A DNA stretch of 64,000 nt from Streptomyces flavofungini (lineage in GTDB: Bacteria > Actinomycetota > Actinomycetes > Streptomycetales > Streptomycetaceae). Position 1 is the stretch's first letter. The number at the start of each line of letters is the position of its first letter. The translations under genes and the position numbers were made by a program. The stretch is taken from the NCBI RefSeq assembly GCF_014650815.1, contig NZ_BMVR01000002.1, forward strand, positions 496,001-560,000, in the 5' to 3' direction. Below are positions 9,501 to 17,135 of this stretch, one piece after another. Under the pieces are notes generated by a model. It ran no database searches, had not been told where the DNA came from, and saw nothing but the letters and a program-made list of their open reading frames with translations.

Positions 9501-10416
9501 AGCGGATCCTCGGGTCGAGTACGGCGTACAACAGGTCGACGATCAGGTTCGCCAGCAGGAAGACGAGGACGAGCACCGTCACGAAGCCGACGACGGTCTG
9601 GGTGCTCTGCCGCAGGATCCCCTGGTAGAGCTGGAAACCGACGCCGTGGATGTTGAAGATCCGCTCGGTGACGATGGCGCCGCCCATGAGCGCGCCGACG
9701 TCCGTGCCGATGAAGGTGACCACCGGGATGAGTGAGTTCCGCAGCAGGTGCTTGGTGATGACGCGCCGTCGCGGCAGGCCCTTGGCGACGGCGGTGCGCA
9801 CGTAGTCGGCGCGGCGGTTCTCGGCGATGGAGGTCCGCGTGAGGCGGGTGACGTACGCCAGCGAGACGGAGGCCAGCACGAGTCCCGGCACGATCAGTTC
9901 GTCGACCGTGGCCTCCGACGACACGGACGGTTTGATGACGCCCCACTCGACGCCGAGCAGCAGTTGCAGGAGCAGGCCGGTCACGAACGTGGGGATGGAG
10001 ATGACCACGAGGGTCAGGAGCAGCACGACCGTGTCGACGGGCTTGCCGCGCCGCAGGCCGGTGAGGACGCCCAGCGAGATGCCGATGACGATCTCGAAGA
10101 CGATGGCGACGAGGGTGAGCCTGAGGGTCACGGGGAACGCCGACGACATCAGCTCGGTGACCTTCTGGCCGTTGAAGGCGGTACCGAAGTCGCCCGTGAA
10201 GACGTTGCCCATGTACGTCGCGTATTGCTGCCACACGGGCTTGTCGAGGCCGAACTCCTTCTTGAGCTGGGCCGCCGTCGCGGGATCGCACTTGCGGTCG
10301 CCACAGAGGCCCGCGATGGGGTCGCCCATCACGTTGACCATCAGGAAGATCAGCAGGGTGGCGCCGAAGAAGACCGGGATCATCTGCAGCAGACGCCGGA
10401 TCACATAACGACCCAT
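9493..10416 (-). CDS. Peptide ABC importer permease (OppB/DppB type), operon 1
   Basis: A 307-residue permease with the N-terminus MGRYVIRRLLQMIPV and the FGLDKPVWQQYATY block typical of OppB/DppB. Six hydrophobic segments and the EAA loop (AVAKGLPRRRVITKHLLRNS) follow. The loop sequence GLCGDRKCDPATA has two cysteines absent from the operon-2 paralogue, which could form a periplasm-side disulfide. It is the second gene of the operon, about 105 nt after the binding-protein gene. Confidence 0.92.
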   Translation of the reverse strand: MGRYVIRRLLQMIPVFFGATLLIFLMVNVMGDPIAGLCGDRKCDPATAAQLKKEFGLDKPVWQQYATYMGNVFTGDFGTAFNGQKVTELMSSAFPVTLRLTLVAIVFEIVIGISLGVLTGLRRGKPVDTVVLLLTLVVISIPTFVTGLLLQLLLGVEWGVIKPSVSSEATVDELIVPGLVLASVSLAYVTRLTRTSIAENRRADYVRTAVAKGLPRRRVITKHLLRNSLIPVVTFIGTDVGALMGGAIVTERIFNIHGVGFQLYQGILRQSTQTVVGFVTVLVLVFLLANLIVDLLYAVLDPRIRYA

Positions 10417-10465
10417 GAGGGCTCGCTCCGGAGGTAGCGGGAGGTGGCTGGAGGTGGCGGAGCGG

Positions 10466-10498
10466 CCGCCCGGCGGGGGCCGGACAGGGGCCGGGCGG
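10466..10498 (-). terminator. Intra-operon hairpin between binding-protein and permease genes, operon 1
   Basis: Nine-bp inverted repeat (CCGCCCGGC and complement) with a 15-nt loop inside the 106-nt gap after the solute-binding gene. Such hairpins commonly protect the upstream mRNA and leave the binding protein in excess over the permease. Operon 2 has a stronger hairpin at the same place. Confidence 0.5.
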
Positions 10499-10522
10499 GG
10501 CCGGACGGCCGCTCCTCCGACG

Positions 10523-12151
10523 TCAGTTGACCTTGATCTCCTCGTACACCGGCACGCTGAACTGGTTCAGCGCGACGTCCGAGACCTTGTCCGAGTAGCC
10601 GGCGCTGCCGTTCTGGTACCAGAGCGGGATGGCGGGCATGTCCTTGGCGAGGATCTTCTCGGCGTCCTGGAACTTGGTGACGGCCTTGGCGGCGTCCGTC
10701 TCCGCGTTGGCCTCGTTGATGAGCTTGTCGAAGTCCTTGTTGGAGTACTTGCCGTCGTTGGACGAGGCATCCGTGAAGTAGTTCGGCTCCAGGAAGTTCT
10801 GGATCAGCGGGTAGTCCATCTGCCAGCCCGCGCGCCAGGCCCCGTCAAGCTTCTGCTGGGACGCCTGGCTGCGGAAGTCGGCGAAGGTGCCGATGGGGTT
10901 GCCCACGCACGCCTTGTCGTTGCCGAGCGCCCGGTTGATGGAGTTGCAGACGGCGTCCACCCACTCCTTGTGCGAGCCGGTGTCCGCGTTGTACGAGATC
11001 TTCAGGGTGCCGCCGGGGATGCCGCCGCCCTCCTCGACCAGCTTCTTGGCCTCGGCCGCGTTGTACTCGCAGGCGTCGCCGCAGAGGCTGTCGCTGTAGC
11101 CGCCGTCCTCGCCGAGCACGGGCGAGGTCCAGTCCTTGGCGGGGGTGCGGGTCTTCTGGAAGATCGTGTCGGTGATCTGCTTCCGGTTGATGGCCATGGA
11201 GAGGCCGCGCCGGACCTTCTCGCTGCCGGCCTTGTCCCACTTGGCGTCGTAGAACGGGAAGGCGAGCGTCTGGATGATCCCGGCAGGCGTGTTGATGTAC
11301 CGGTCCCCGAGGTCGCTCTTGACGTTCTTGAGCTGCGAGGCGGGCACGTCGTCGACGAGGTCGAGGTTCCCCGCCATCAGGTCCGTGTACGCGGTGTTGT
11401 TGTCGGTGTAGACCTTGAGGTCGACTCCCCCGTTCTGCGCCTTGTCGTCCCCCTTGTAGTCGTCCCACTTCCTGAGCTCCATCTTGGAGCCCTTCTGGTA
11501 CGACTTGATGGAGTACGGGCCGTTGCCGACGGGCTTGGACAGCCAGGCCTCGTGGTCGGTGAAGAACGCCTTGGGCAGCGGCGCGAAGGACGGGTAGCCG
11601 AGGGTCTCGGGCCAGGTGGAGAACTTCTGCGTGAGCTTCACGGTGAAGGTCTTCTCGTCGACGACCTTCAGCCCCGACAGGGTCTCGGCGCTCGCGCTCC
11701 CCTTCTCCGGGTGGACCTTGGCGTACCCGTCGATGTACCCGAAGAAGTACGCGTTCTTCTGGTTGTTCTTCAGGTGCGCCCCGTAGTTCCAGGCGTCCAC
11801 GAACGACTTGGCGGTGACCTTCTCGCCGTTGCTGAACTTCCACCCGTCCTTGATCTTGACGGTGAAGTTCTGTGAGTCCTTCGTCTCGATGGACTCGGCG
11901 ATCATGTCCTTCGCCTCGCCGGTCTTCGGGTCGTACCGCTTCAGCCCCCGGAAGATCATGTCCAGGACCTTGCCCCCCTGGACCTCGTTCGTGTTCGCGG
12001 GCTCCAGCGGGTTCTGCGGATCCCCCCAGGACGACCCCACCACCCCGGAGCCGTCGCCACCGCCACCGCTGCTCCCACCCCCACAGGCCGTCGCCGCGAG
12101 TGCGACGGCCACCGCACCGGCGGCCCACTTGGCGTGCGTGGCTCCACGCAT
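10523..12151 (-). CDS. Peptide-binding lipoprotein (solute-binding family 5), operon 1
   Basis: A 542-residue extracellular lipoprotein that captures peptides for the importer. The signal is MRGATHAKWAAGAVAVALAA with lipidated Cys in ATACGGG, followed by a Gly/Ser linker. Family-5 features are present: the LEPANTNEVQGGKVLDMIFRG-type start, KDGWKFSNGEKVTAKSFVDAWNY, and the C-terminal segment DMPAIPLWYQNGSAGYS. The ATG has a strong GGAGG ribosome site. It is the first gene of the five-gene operon. Overall similarity to the operon-2 binding protein is clear but far from identical, so the two importers probably have different peptide preferences (inference). Confidence 0.93.
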   Translation of the reverse strand: MRGATHAKWAAGAVAVALAATACGGGSSGGGGDGSGVVGSSWGDPQNPLEPANTNEVQGGKVLDMIFRGLKRYDPKTGEAKDMIAESIETKDSQNFTVKIKDGWKFSNGEKVTAKSFVDAWNYGAHLKNNQKNAYFFGYIDGYAKVHPEKGSASAETLSGLKVVDEKTFTVKLTQKFSTWPETLGYPSFAPLPKAFFTDHEAWLSKPVGNGPYSIKSYQKGSKMELRKWDDYKGDDKAQNGGVDLKVYTDNNTAYTDLMAGNLDLVDDVPASQLKNVKSDLGDRYINTPAGIIQTLAFPFYDAKWDKAGSEKVRRGLSMAINRKQITDTIFQKTRTPAKDWTSPVLGEDGGYSDSLCGDACEYNAAEAKKLVEEGGGIPGGTLKISYNADTGSHKEWVDAVCNSINRALGNDKACVGNPIGTFADFRSQASQQKLDGAWRAGWQMDYPLIQNFLEPNYFTDASSNDGKYSNKDFDKLINEANAETDAAKAVTKFQDAEKILAKDMPAIPLWYQNGSAGYSDKVSDVALNQFSVPVYEEIKVN

Positions 12152-12307
12152 GGAGTGCCTCCTCGATCGCTCTGCGCGCCGACTGTGCGCGCGTTACCGC
12201 AAATATCGCGGCAGAGCGGACGAACCGCACATTTAGCCCGGCCGTATGAGGAGGAGGCCATCCGGATGTACGCATGCGGCCCCGCGGGGCCTCGCTACGC
12301 TGCACAT

Positions 12308-12892
12308 ATGGACTACGCCAAGATGCGCGCGATCGCCGAGGAGCTCGGGGCCTACGCCGAGCAGCTCGAGGGCTCCTGGAGCGTAGAGATCGGCCCTTCC
12401 GGGCCGATACTGGCCATGATGTGCCCGTCCAAGAGGCACGAGGGCACGGTCCGTCGAATCTGCAAACAACTCGACGAGCAGCTTCCAGCTACCCACCCCG
12501 GCTACATCTGCGCCAACGGCCCCGAGATCGAGCACCCTTCGATCGGCCGCATGCGCCGACCGGACGCCGTGGTGATCCCGGAGGCGGTGCTCGACGAGGA
12601 AGGCCTGGCCGTGGACGCCTCCCAGGTCCTGGCGGTCATCGAGATCGTCTCCCCCTCGAACCCGGAGAACGACTACGTCGGAAAGCTCGCCGACTACCCC
12701 GCGATGGGCATCGAGCACTACCTGATCGTCGACCCCAGGAAGGGCACCATCGAGGTGCACACCGAGCCGTGCGGGACGCACTACAGGAAGACGGAGCCCT
12801 ACATCTTCGGCGACCAGGTCTCCCTGGGCCCCTGGACCATCGACACATCCGCCTTCCGGCGTTACGCGAAGCCGGGGGAAGCCGGGGGCTGA
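12308..12892 (+). CDS. Uma2-family (DUF820) putative restriction-endonuclease-fold protein
   Basis: A 194-residue protein of the Uma2 family, which adopts the PD-(D/E)XK nuclease fold; the cellular role is unknown. Candidate active-site elements are Asp in RMRRPDAVVIPE, Glu in VLAVIEIVSPS, and Lys in DYVGKLADYPAMG. Two starts compete. ATG 12308 sits 6 nt after a TACGCT box (12296-12301), a leaderless arrangement that yields MDYAKMRAIAEEL. ATG 12266 has a strong GAGGAGGAGG ribosome site 8 nt upstream and would add 14 residues. I prefer 12308 because family members usually begin there. It is the first gene of the island between the two peptide importers. Confidence 0.8.
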   Translation: MDYAKMRAIAEELGAYAEQLEGSWSVEIGPSGPILAMMCPSKRHEGTVRRICKQLDEQLPATHPGYICANGPEIEHPSIGRMRRPDAVVIPEAVLDEEGLAVDASQVLAVIEIVSPSNPENDYVGKLADYPAMGIEHYLIVDPRKGTIEVHTEPCGTHYRKTEPYIFGDQVSLGPWTIDTSAFRRYAKPGEAGG

Positions 12893-12893
12893 G

Positions 12894-13088
12894 TCACGCC
12901 TGGCCGCGTGCGCTCGCCTTGATGTGGTGGAGGAGCCCGCGCAGGGCGGCCGGGGTGGTCGTGGCCATCTCTGCGGGGCGGTCGCTCTCGCGGAGGTGGA
13001 TGCGGCCGGTGGGGTCGGTGGCCAACTCGACGCATTCGCCCTCGCCGCCGGTACTGTACGAGGACTTCTGCCACGTGAGCTGGAACAT
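12894..13088 (-). CDS. DUF397 protein
   Basis: A 64-residue protein with the family pattern WQKSSYSTGGEGECVELA at the N-terminus and VHLRESDRP-like IHLRESDRP in the middle, ending near GLLHHIKA. DUF397 proteins are small actinobacterial factors nearly always encoded beside an XRE/DUF5753 regulator, as here (13-nt gap). Several such pairs affect development and antibiotic production in streptomycetes. The ATG has a GGGGAG ribosome site. It probably forms a two-gene operon with the regulator. Confidence 0.9.
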   Translation of the reverse strand: MFQLTWQKSSYSTGGEGECVELATDPTGRIHLRESDRPAEMATTTPAALRGLLHHIKASARGQA

Positions 13089-13101
13089 CCGACTCCCCTA
13101 C

Positions 13102-13983
13102 CTAGAGCTCGTACATGACGTGCTGGATCAGGCTGAGCGAGTCCCGGCCGTGATGGGACTCCGGCGCGGCCTCGGGGTCGACCGGCGCGAGCGCCAGTTC
13201 CGAGAGCCGTTCGAACATCTTGCCGTACCGGTCGTTGGCCTCTCCATCCCCCAGGAAGACGGACTTCAGCGGATGCTCCAGGTAGACACTGTCCAACTCA
13301 CGCGCGGCCCCCTCGAAGAGGACGAAGGGGCGACTGAACGCGGAGTAGGCGCCACGCTCGAACGGGAAGATCTGGAGCGTCACGTTCGGCAGGCGGGCGA
13401 TCTCGATCAACCGCAGCAACTGCTTGCGCATGGTCCTGGTACCACCCGTGTGCACGCGCAGCGCCGCCTCGTGGACGATGGCGTGGTACGGCACCGCCTT
13501 GGGTGCGTCCAGGATCCGCTGGCGCGCCAGACGGAACTCGACGTAGCGGTCCACCCGCCCCTGATCCTCCTCCGAAACCGTGAGCACCGCGTGTGCGTAG
13601 TCGCGGGTCTGCAACATGCCCGGGATGAACAGTGGCTCGTGAATGCGGATGGCTGACGCACGATGTTCAAGCTCCGCCAGATCTCGCGCCCTTGGCCCGA
13701 TGGCTCCCTGGAACTCGTCCCACCAGCCCTTGCCGCGGTGTTGGGCCATGTCCATCAGCCCGTCGAAGTACGCCCCGTCCGGACAACCGTAGGCACGTAG
13801 CAACTTGTACAACCCGTTGCGCGGAACATCGACCCGTCCCGCCTCGATGTGGCTGATCCGAGTCCGCTCAGCGTCCAGCAACGCACCTGCGTCGTCACCC
13901 GACAACCGCGCGCGCAGCCTCAGTCTGCGCAGCTCCGCGCCCAGTCGCCGCTGACGCTCACTCGGGCTCGTCCTCGGTGGCAT
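13102..13983 (-). CDS. XRE-type helix-turn-helix regulator with DUF5753 domain
   Basis: A 293-residue DNA-binding protein. Residues 8-65 form the XRE helix-turn-helix (LGAELRRLRLRARLSG...ERTRISHIEAGRV), followed by the DUF5753 region (EHRASAIRIHEPLFIPGMLQT, VEFRLARQRIL, FPFERGAYSAFSRPFVLFEG). DUF5753 is a putative ligand-binding domain. A GGAGGG site 5 nt before the ATG sets the start. It is cotranscribed with the DUF397 gene and divergent from the ATPase gene. The AT-richer spacer 14050-14130 contains TTGTAACAAGCCTACTAGTG and is the likely shared promoter/operator region. Confidence 0.92.
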   Translation of the reverse strand: MPPRTSPSERQRRLGAELRRLRLRARLSGDDAGALLDAERTRISHIEAGRVDVPRNGLYKLLRAYGCPDGAYFDGLMDMAQHRGKGWWDEFQGAIGPRARDLAELEHRASAIRIHEPLFIPGMLQTRDYAHAVLTVSEEDQGRVDRYVEFRLARQRILDAPKAVPYHAIVHEAALRVHTGGTRTMRKQLLRLIEIARLPNVTLQIFPFERGAYSAFSRPFVLFEGAARELDSVYLEHPLKSVFLGDGEANDRYGKMFERLSELALAPVDPEAAPESHHGRDSLSLIQHVMYEL

Positions 13984-14214
13984 GTATCCCTCCCTATGGC
14001 CGTGCGCAGTGTGCCGACCCCGCGCGGCAGCCGTCCACCTCCTTGGGCGGACGTCACCCGTCAGGGGTGCACTTCACGTTCACGGTTGTAACAAGCCTAC
14101 TAGTGCCCCTACCGTCAAAGTCGACCAGTCCAACCCGCACCGCACGCGGAAGTACCCCCGACCACAACGGAGTTGGCGGACACCGTCATCGCGACGCGCG
14201 CCCCAGGAGGCCCC

Positions 14215-14637
14215 GTGGAGGACCACCCGCACGACGTGTACCTCGTCTTCCCGCCGCACCCCGCATGGGTCCGCACCGCCCGCGAAACGGTGCGCACCCT
14301 CCTCGCGACCTCCGGGCACCCCGAACTCACCGACACCGCGGTCCTCCTGACCTCAGAGGCGGTCACGAACGCCGTCAACGCCTGCGCGGCCAAGGACTGC
14401 GCCGCGCCGGTGACCCTGTTCGCGGGCTGGGCGGACCCCGCAGGCACCTGCCTGCGGATCCTCGTCCAGGACCAGGCCCCGGGCCTCCCGGCCCGCCAGT
14501 CCCCCTCGGACGAGGACGAGACGGGCAGGGGCATACAGCTGATCTCGTACGGAGCGGACGCCTGGGGCGTGTGCACGCACGGCCCCGGCCGGGGCAAGGC
14601 GACATGGTTCGAGCTGGGGCCGATGGAGGAAGCATGA
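14215..14637 (+). CDS. Anti-sigma-type ATP-binding protein (HATPase_c, RsbW-like)
   Basis: A 140-residue single-domain GHKL ATPase. The N-box is LLTSEAVTNAVNAC, the G1 box VQDQAPG, and the G2 region ETGRGIQLISYGADAWG; the ending KATWFELGP is typical. Relatives act as anti-sigma kinases or accompany DUF397/XRE pairs. The start is chosen at GTG 14215, with AGGAGG 4 nt upstream; an in-frame TTG at 14173 lacks any spaced ribosome site. It is divergent from the XRE gene and probably part of the same regulatory module. Confidence 0.88.
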   Translation: MEDHPHDVYLVFPPHPAWVRTARETVRTLLATSGHPELTDTAVLLTSEAVTNAVNACAAKDCAAPVTLFAGWADPAGTCLRILVQDQAPGLPARQSPSDEDETGRGIQLISYGADAWGVCTHGPGRGKATWFELGPMEEA

Positions 14638-14729
14638 GTTGTCCACAGGCTCAGACGGCCCCGCACCCCCACGAGTACGCTGGCGAGCAGTGGGCAGACC
14701 GGCGATGTACCACCCCGAGGAGCCAGCAC

Positions 14730-15110
14730 ATGAGCACCGCACCGCACTCCGGTTCCGACGACCTCGTCAGCCCGCAACCGGCAAGCACACCGGAGGACCT
14801 GCGGGCTGCCCTCGCTCGGCTCGCCCCCGACGCGCTGCCCACGTTCGACGCCGAGCGGGCCGACGCACTGCGCCTCGCCCGCGAGCAGGTCAGCGCGGCG
14901 CCGATGAGACGCTTCGTCGGCCAGTGGGCGGTGTATGTGGCGGTGGAGCGTCACCCCGAGCGGGCGGCCCGTCTGCGCGCCTTGGAGGCACGGGCCGCCA
15001 CCACCGAGAGCGTGGACGAAGCCCGCGCCATCGCGGCCGAGATCGGCTCCATCCTCGATGTCTCGTGCGCCGAGGCGGGAATCGAGCGGAGCGAGGGCCC
15101 GGGTGAGTGA
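14730..15110 (+). CDS. DUF6247-family protein (possible antitoxin)
   Basis: A 126-residue protein starting at ATG 14730 with GAGGAG 7 nt upstream. The core TPEDLRAALARLAPDALPTFDAERADALRLA and the segment MRRFVGQWAVYVAVERHPERAARL match what I recall as DUF6247. It is followed, with an 8-nt overlap (GTGAGTGA), by a gene for a RelE-like fold protein, so the pair looks like a toxin-antitoxin module with this protein as antitoxin. That function is inference from context. Confidence 0.78.
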   Translation: MSTAPHSGSDDLVSPQPASTPEDLRAALARLAPDALPTFDAERADALRLAREQVSAAPMRRFVGQWAVYVAVERHPERAARLRALEARAATTESVDEARAIAAEIGSILDVSCAEAGIERSEGPGE

Positions 15111-15393
15111 CGCCGACGAATGGCGCTGGGAGTACGACCCGGACGCCGAACACGTAGTAGCCGGGTTTCCGCAGCACATCATCGACGAGGTCGAGCGCCT
15201 CGCAGGTGAGATGGTCGCTCTGGCCGAGGTGGGCGTCGATGTCACGGACATCGGTGAGGGACCGCGACGCGGAGTCCCTGGTGGCGTACGACGCATCCCG
15301 CTCCTCACCGATGGGTGGTTCTACGCCCTTCCGGTGCCGCGTCTCCGCCTGGTCGCGATCACACGCGTGATCCCACCCTTCGATTGCCTTTAG
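15103..15393 (+). CDS. RelE/ParE-like small protein (possible toxin)
   Basis: A 96-residue protein from GTG 15103, overlapping the DUF6247 stop by 8 nt. The layout is EWRWEYDPDAEHVVAGF, then an acidic helix (HIIDEVERLAGEMVALAE), then strands GVRRIPLLTDGWFYALPVPRLRLVAITRVIPPF. Helices followed by a basic beta-sheet with a closing VRRI...LVAITRV resemble RelE/ParE toxins. No experimentally known catalytic set can be pointed to. The coupling to the upstream gene is the main support for a toxin role. Confidence 0.72.
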   Translation: MSDADEWRWEYDPDAEHVVAGFPQHIIDEVERLAGEMVALAEVGVDVTDIGEGPRRGVPGGVRRIPLLTDGWFYALPVPRLRLVAITRVIPPFDCL

Positions 15394-15440
15394 ACAGATG
15401 CCGGGCACGAGTGGTGCACCAGCGGCGTAGCGTCGACAGC

Positions 15441-15893
15441 ATGGACGACTCCACGATCAAGGTGCCCGAGGACCGCGATCACCTCGCCGCCGTCGCCAAG
15501 GAACGCGGCACGACGACAGAAGCCTTGGTGGCCGCCCTCGCGGCCGAGCAACTGACCACCGCGCAGTCCCGGGCCCGCGTGGCCGAGGCGCGCAAGGTGC
15601 TGCGCGAGCGGATGGGCGTCGCGCTGACCGACGAGGAATTCGACAGGACCCCGCACGCCCTCGACCGCGTCTACGAGGTCGCGGCGCAGAGCGGCTCGAC
15701 GACTGAGCGGACAGGGACAGGGGCAGGCCCAGATCCCGGCCAACCGTCCTCCGGGTCGGCCACCACCTCCACCACCGAGACCCACTTACCGTTCCGCTCG
15801 GCCGTCACGCGCAGGCGTGGGCCGTCGCCGTCGGCGGTGCCCGACCAGTGGGGCGCTGATCGCCCCACGACTACGCCTGCTGACAGCGGTTAG
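15441..15893 (+). CDS. VapB-like putative antitoxin with anomalous C-terminal extension
   Basis: A 150-residue frame from ATG 15441. Residues 1-85 (KVPEDRDHLAAVAKERGTTTEALV, then EEFDRTPHALDRVYE) resemble VapB-type antitoxins, which usually end near here. From about residue 86 on, the sequence is Thr/Gly/Pro/Ser-rich and looks like the antisense reading of another frame (see 15671-15868), so the gene is probably a frameshifted or fused remnant. No toxin gene follows. TAGCGT (15428-15433) ends 7 nt before the ATG, a leaderless arrangement. Confidence 0.6.
   Translation: MDDSTIKVPEDRDHLAAVAKERGTTTEALVAALAAEQLTTAQSRARVAEARKVLRERMGVALTDEEFDRTPHALDRVYEVAAQSGSTTERTGTGAGPDPGQPSSGSATTSTTETHLPFRSAVTRRRGPSPSAVPDQWGADRPTTTPADSG
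15671..15868 (-). CDS. Possible small gene antisense to the VapB-like gene tail
   Basis: A 65-codon minus-strand frame from GTG 15868. It contains a protein-like core (WSGTADGDGPRLRVTAE then KWVSVVEVVADPEDG) with strongly GC-biased third positions, whereas the plus-strand frame over the same bases is low complexity. No ribosome site is evident and the flanks are less convincing, so this may be a decayed gene fragment. No family recognised. Confidence 0.35.
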   Translation of the reverse strand: MGRSAPHWSGTADGDGPRLRVTAERNGKWVSVVEVVADPEDGWPGSGPAPVPVRSVVEPLCAATS

Positions 15894-15913
15894 CCGTGCT
15901 TGACCCACGCACA

Positions 15914-15960
15914 CATGAGTTCGCCCCGCCGGACAGCAAGTCCTGCGGGGCGAACTCATG
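15914..15960. terminator. Strong bidirectional hairpin terminator
   Basis: Sixteen-bp perfect arms (CATGAGTTCGCCCCGC at 15914-15929, complement at 15945-15960), extended after one mismatch by GGAC/GTCC around an AGCAA loop: about 20 bp of stem. It lies 20 nt after the plus-strand VapB-like gene and 11 nt beyond the end of the minus-strand importer operon 2, so it serves both. Confidence 0.88.
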
Positions 15961-15971
15961 GCAACAAGACG

Positions 15972-17135
15972 CTATGCCGCGTGCACGACGTCCTTCTCCT
16001 CCGCGAAGTGGCACGCCGACTCGTGCGCGGCAGGCGTGTCCTGGCCCGCGAAGCGCTCCGGGATCGCGAGCAGCGGGACCTCCTCCGCGCACTTGTCCTG
16101 CGCCTTCCAGCAGCGGGTGCGGAAGCGGCAGCCGGACGGCGGGTTCGCCGGGGACGGGACGTCGCCGGTGAGGATGATGCGCTCGCGGCCCTCGCGCGCC
16201 TCCGGGTCCGGCACGGGCACCGCGGACAGCAGCGCCTGCGTGTACGGGTGCGTCGGGTGGTCGTAGATCTGCTCGTCGGAGCCGATCTCGGCCATCTTGC
16301 CGAGGTACATCACGCCCACGCGGTCCGAGATGTGCCGGACGATCGACAGGTCGTGCGCGATGAAGAGGTAGGACAGGTTGAACTCGTCCTGGAGCTTCTC
16401 CATCAGGTTGATGACCTGGGCCTGGACGGACACGTCCAGGGCCGAGACCGGCTCGTCGCAGATGATGATCTCGGGGTTGAGCGCCAGGCCGCGCGCGATG
16501 CCGATGCGCTGGCGCTGACCGCCCGAGAACTGGTGCGGGTAGCGGTTGATGTACTCGGGGTTGAGGCCGACGACGTCCAGGAGGTCCTGGACCTTCTGGC
16601 GCCGCGAACCCTTCGGGGCCACCTCGGGGTGGATCTCGAAGGGCTCCCCGATGATGTCGCCCACCGTCATACGGGGGTTGAGCGACGTGTACGGGTCCTG
16701 GAACACCATCTGGATGTTCCGGCGGACCGCCTTCAGGGCGCGGCCGGACAGCTTGGTGATGTCCTGGCCCTTGTAGAAGACCTCGCCCGCCGTGGCCCGC
16801 TCCAGGGTCATCAGGAGCTTGGCGACCGTGGACTTGCCACAGCCGGACTCGCCCACGATGCCCAGTGTCTCGCCCTGGTAGAGGTCGAAGGAGATCCCGT
16901 CGACCGCCTTCACCGCACCGATCTGACGCTTGACGATGATGCCCTGCGTCAGCGGGAAGTGCTTGACCAGATTGCGGACCTGGAGGATCGGCTCGCCGCG
17001 CTCGGCCGGGGCCTCGATGACCGCCACCGCTTCCTCGGGCGTCGCCACGTCGACCGTCTCGACCTCGGTCACGTTCGGAGTGGCGTCCGTCGGCTCGGCG
17101 CCCTCGGGCTCAGCGCCCTTCTTGAGCTCAGCCAT
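15972..17135 (-). CDS. Oligopeptide/dipeptide ABC importer ATPase (OppF/DppF type), operon 2
   Basis: A 387-residue ATPase paralogous to the one at 6485-7507, with an extra N-terminal tail (about 45 acidic residues, MAELKKGAEPEGAEPTD onward) before EPILQVRNLVKHFPLTQG. Walker A, Q-loop, SGGQRQR signature, IIICDEP Walker B and AHD switch are intact. The C-terminal cysteine pattern ([14 protein letters not shown]) is also present. The ATG overlaps the preceding gene's stop by 8 nt (ATGGCTGA). It is the last gene of operon 2 and ends at the bidirectional terminator. Confidence 0.93.
   Translation of the reverse strand: MAELKKGAEPEGAEPTDATPNVTEVETVDVATPEEAVAVIEAPAERGEPILQVRNLVKHFPLTQGIIVKRQIGAVKAVDGISFDLYQGETLGIVGESGCGKSTVAKLLMTLERATAGEVFYKGQDITKLSGRALKAVRRNIQMVFQDPYTSLNPRMTVGDIIGEPFEIHPEVAPKGSRRQKVQDLLDVVGLNPEYINRYPHQFSGGQRQRIGIARGLALNPEIIICDEPVSALDVSVQAQVINLMEKLQDEFNLSYLFIAHDLSIVRHISDRVGVMYLGKMAEIGSDEQIYDHPTHPYTQALLSAVPVPDPEAREGRERIILTGDVPSPANPPSGCRFRTRCWKAQDKCAEEVPLLAIPERFAGQDTPAAHESACHFAEEKDVVHAA

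Noticed and set aside
7494..9656. A 720-codon plus-strand frame across importer operon 1
   Set aside because: Antisense to the conserved OppD and OppC genes; composition is that of a reverse frame.
12152..15970. Prophage or integrative element between the importers
   Set aside because: No integrase, transposase, attachment-site repeat or tRNA gene is visible; only regulatory and toxin-like genes are present.
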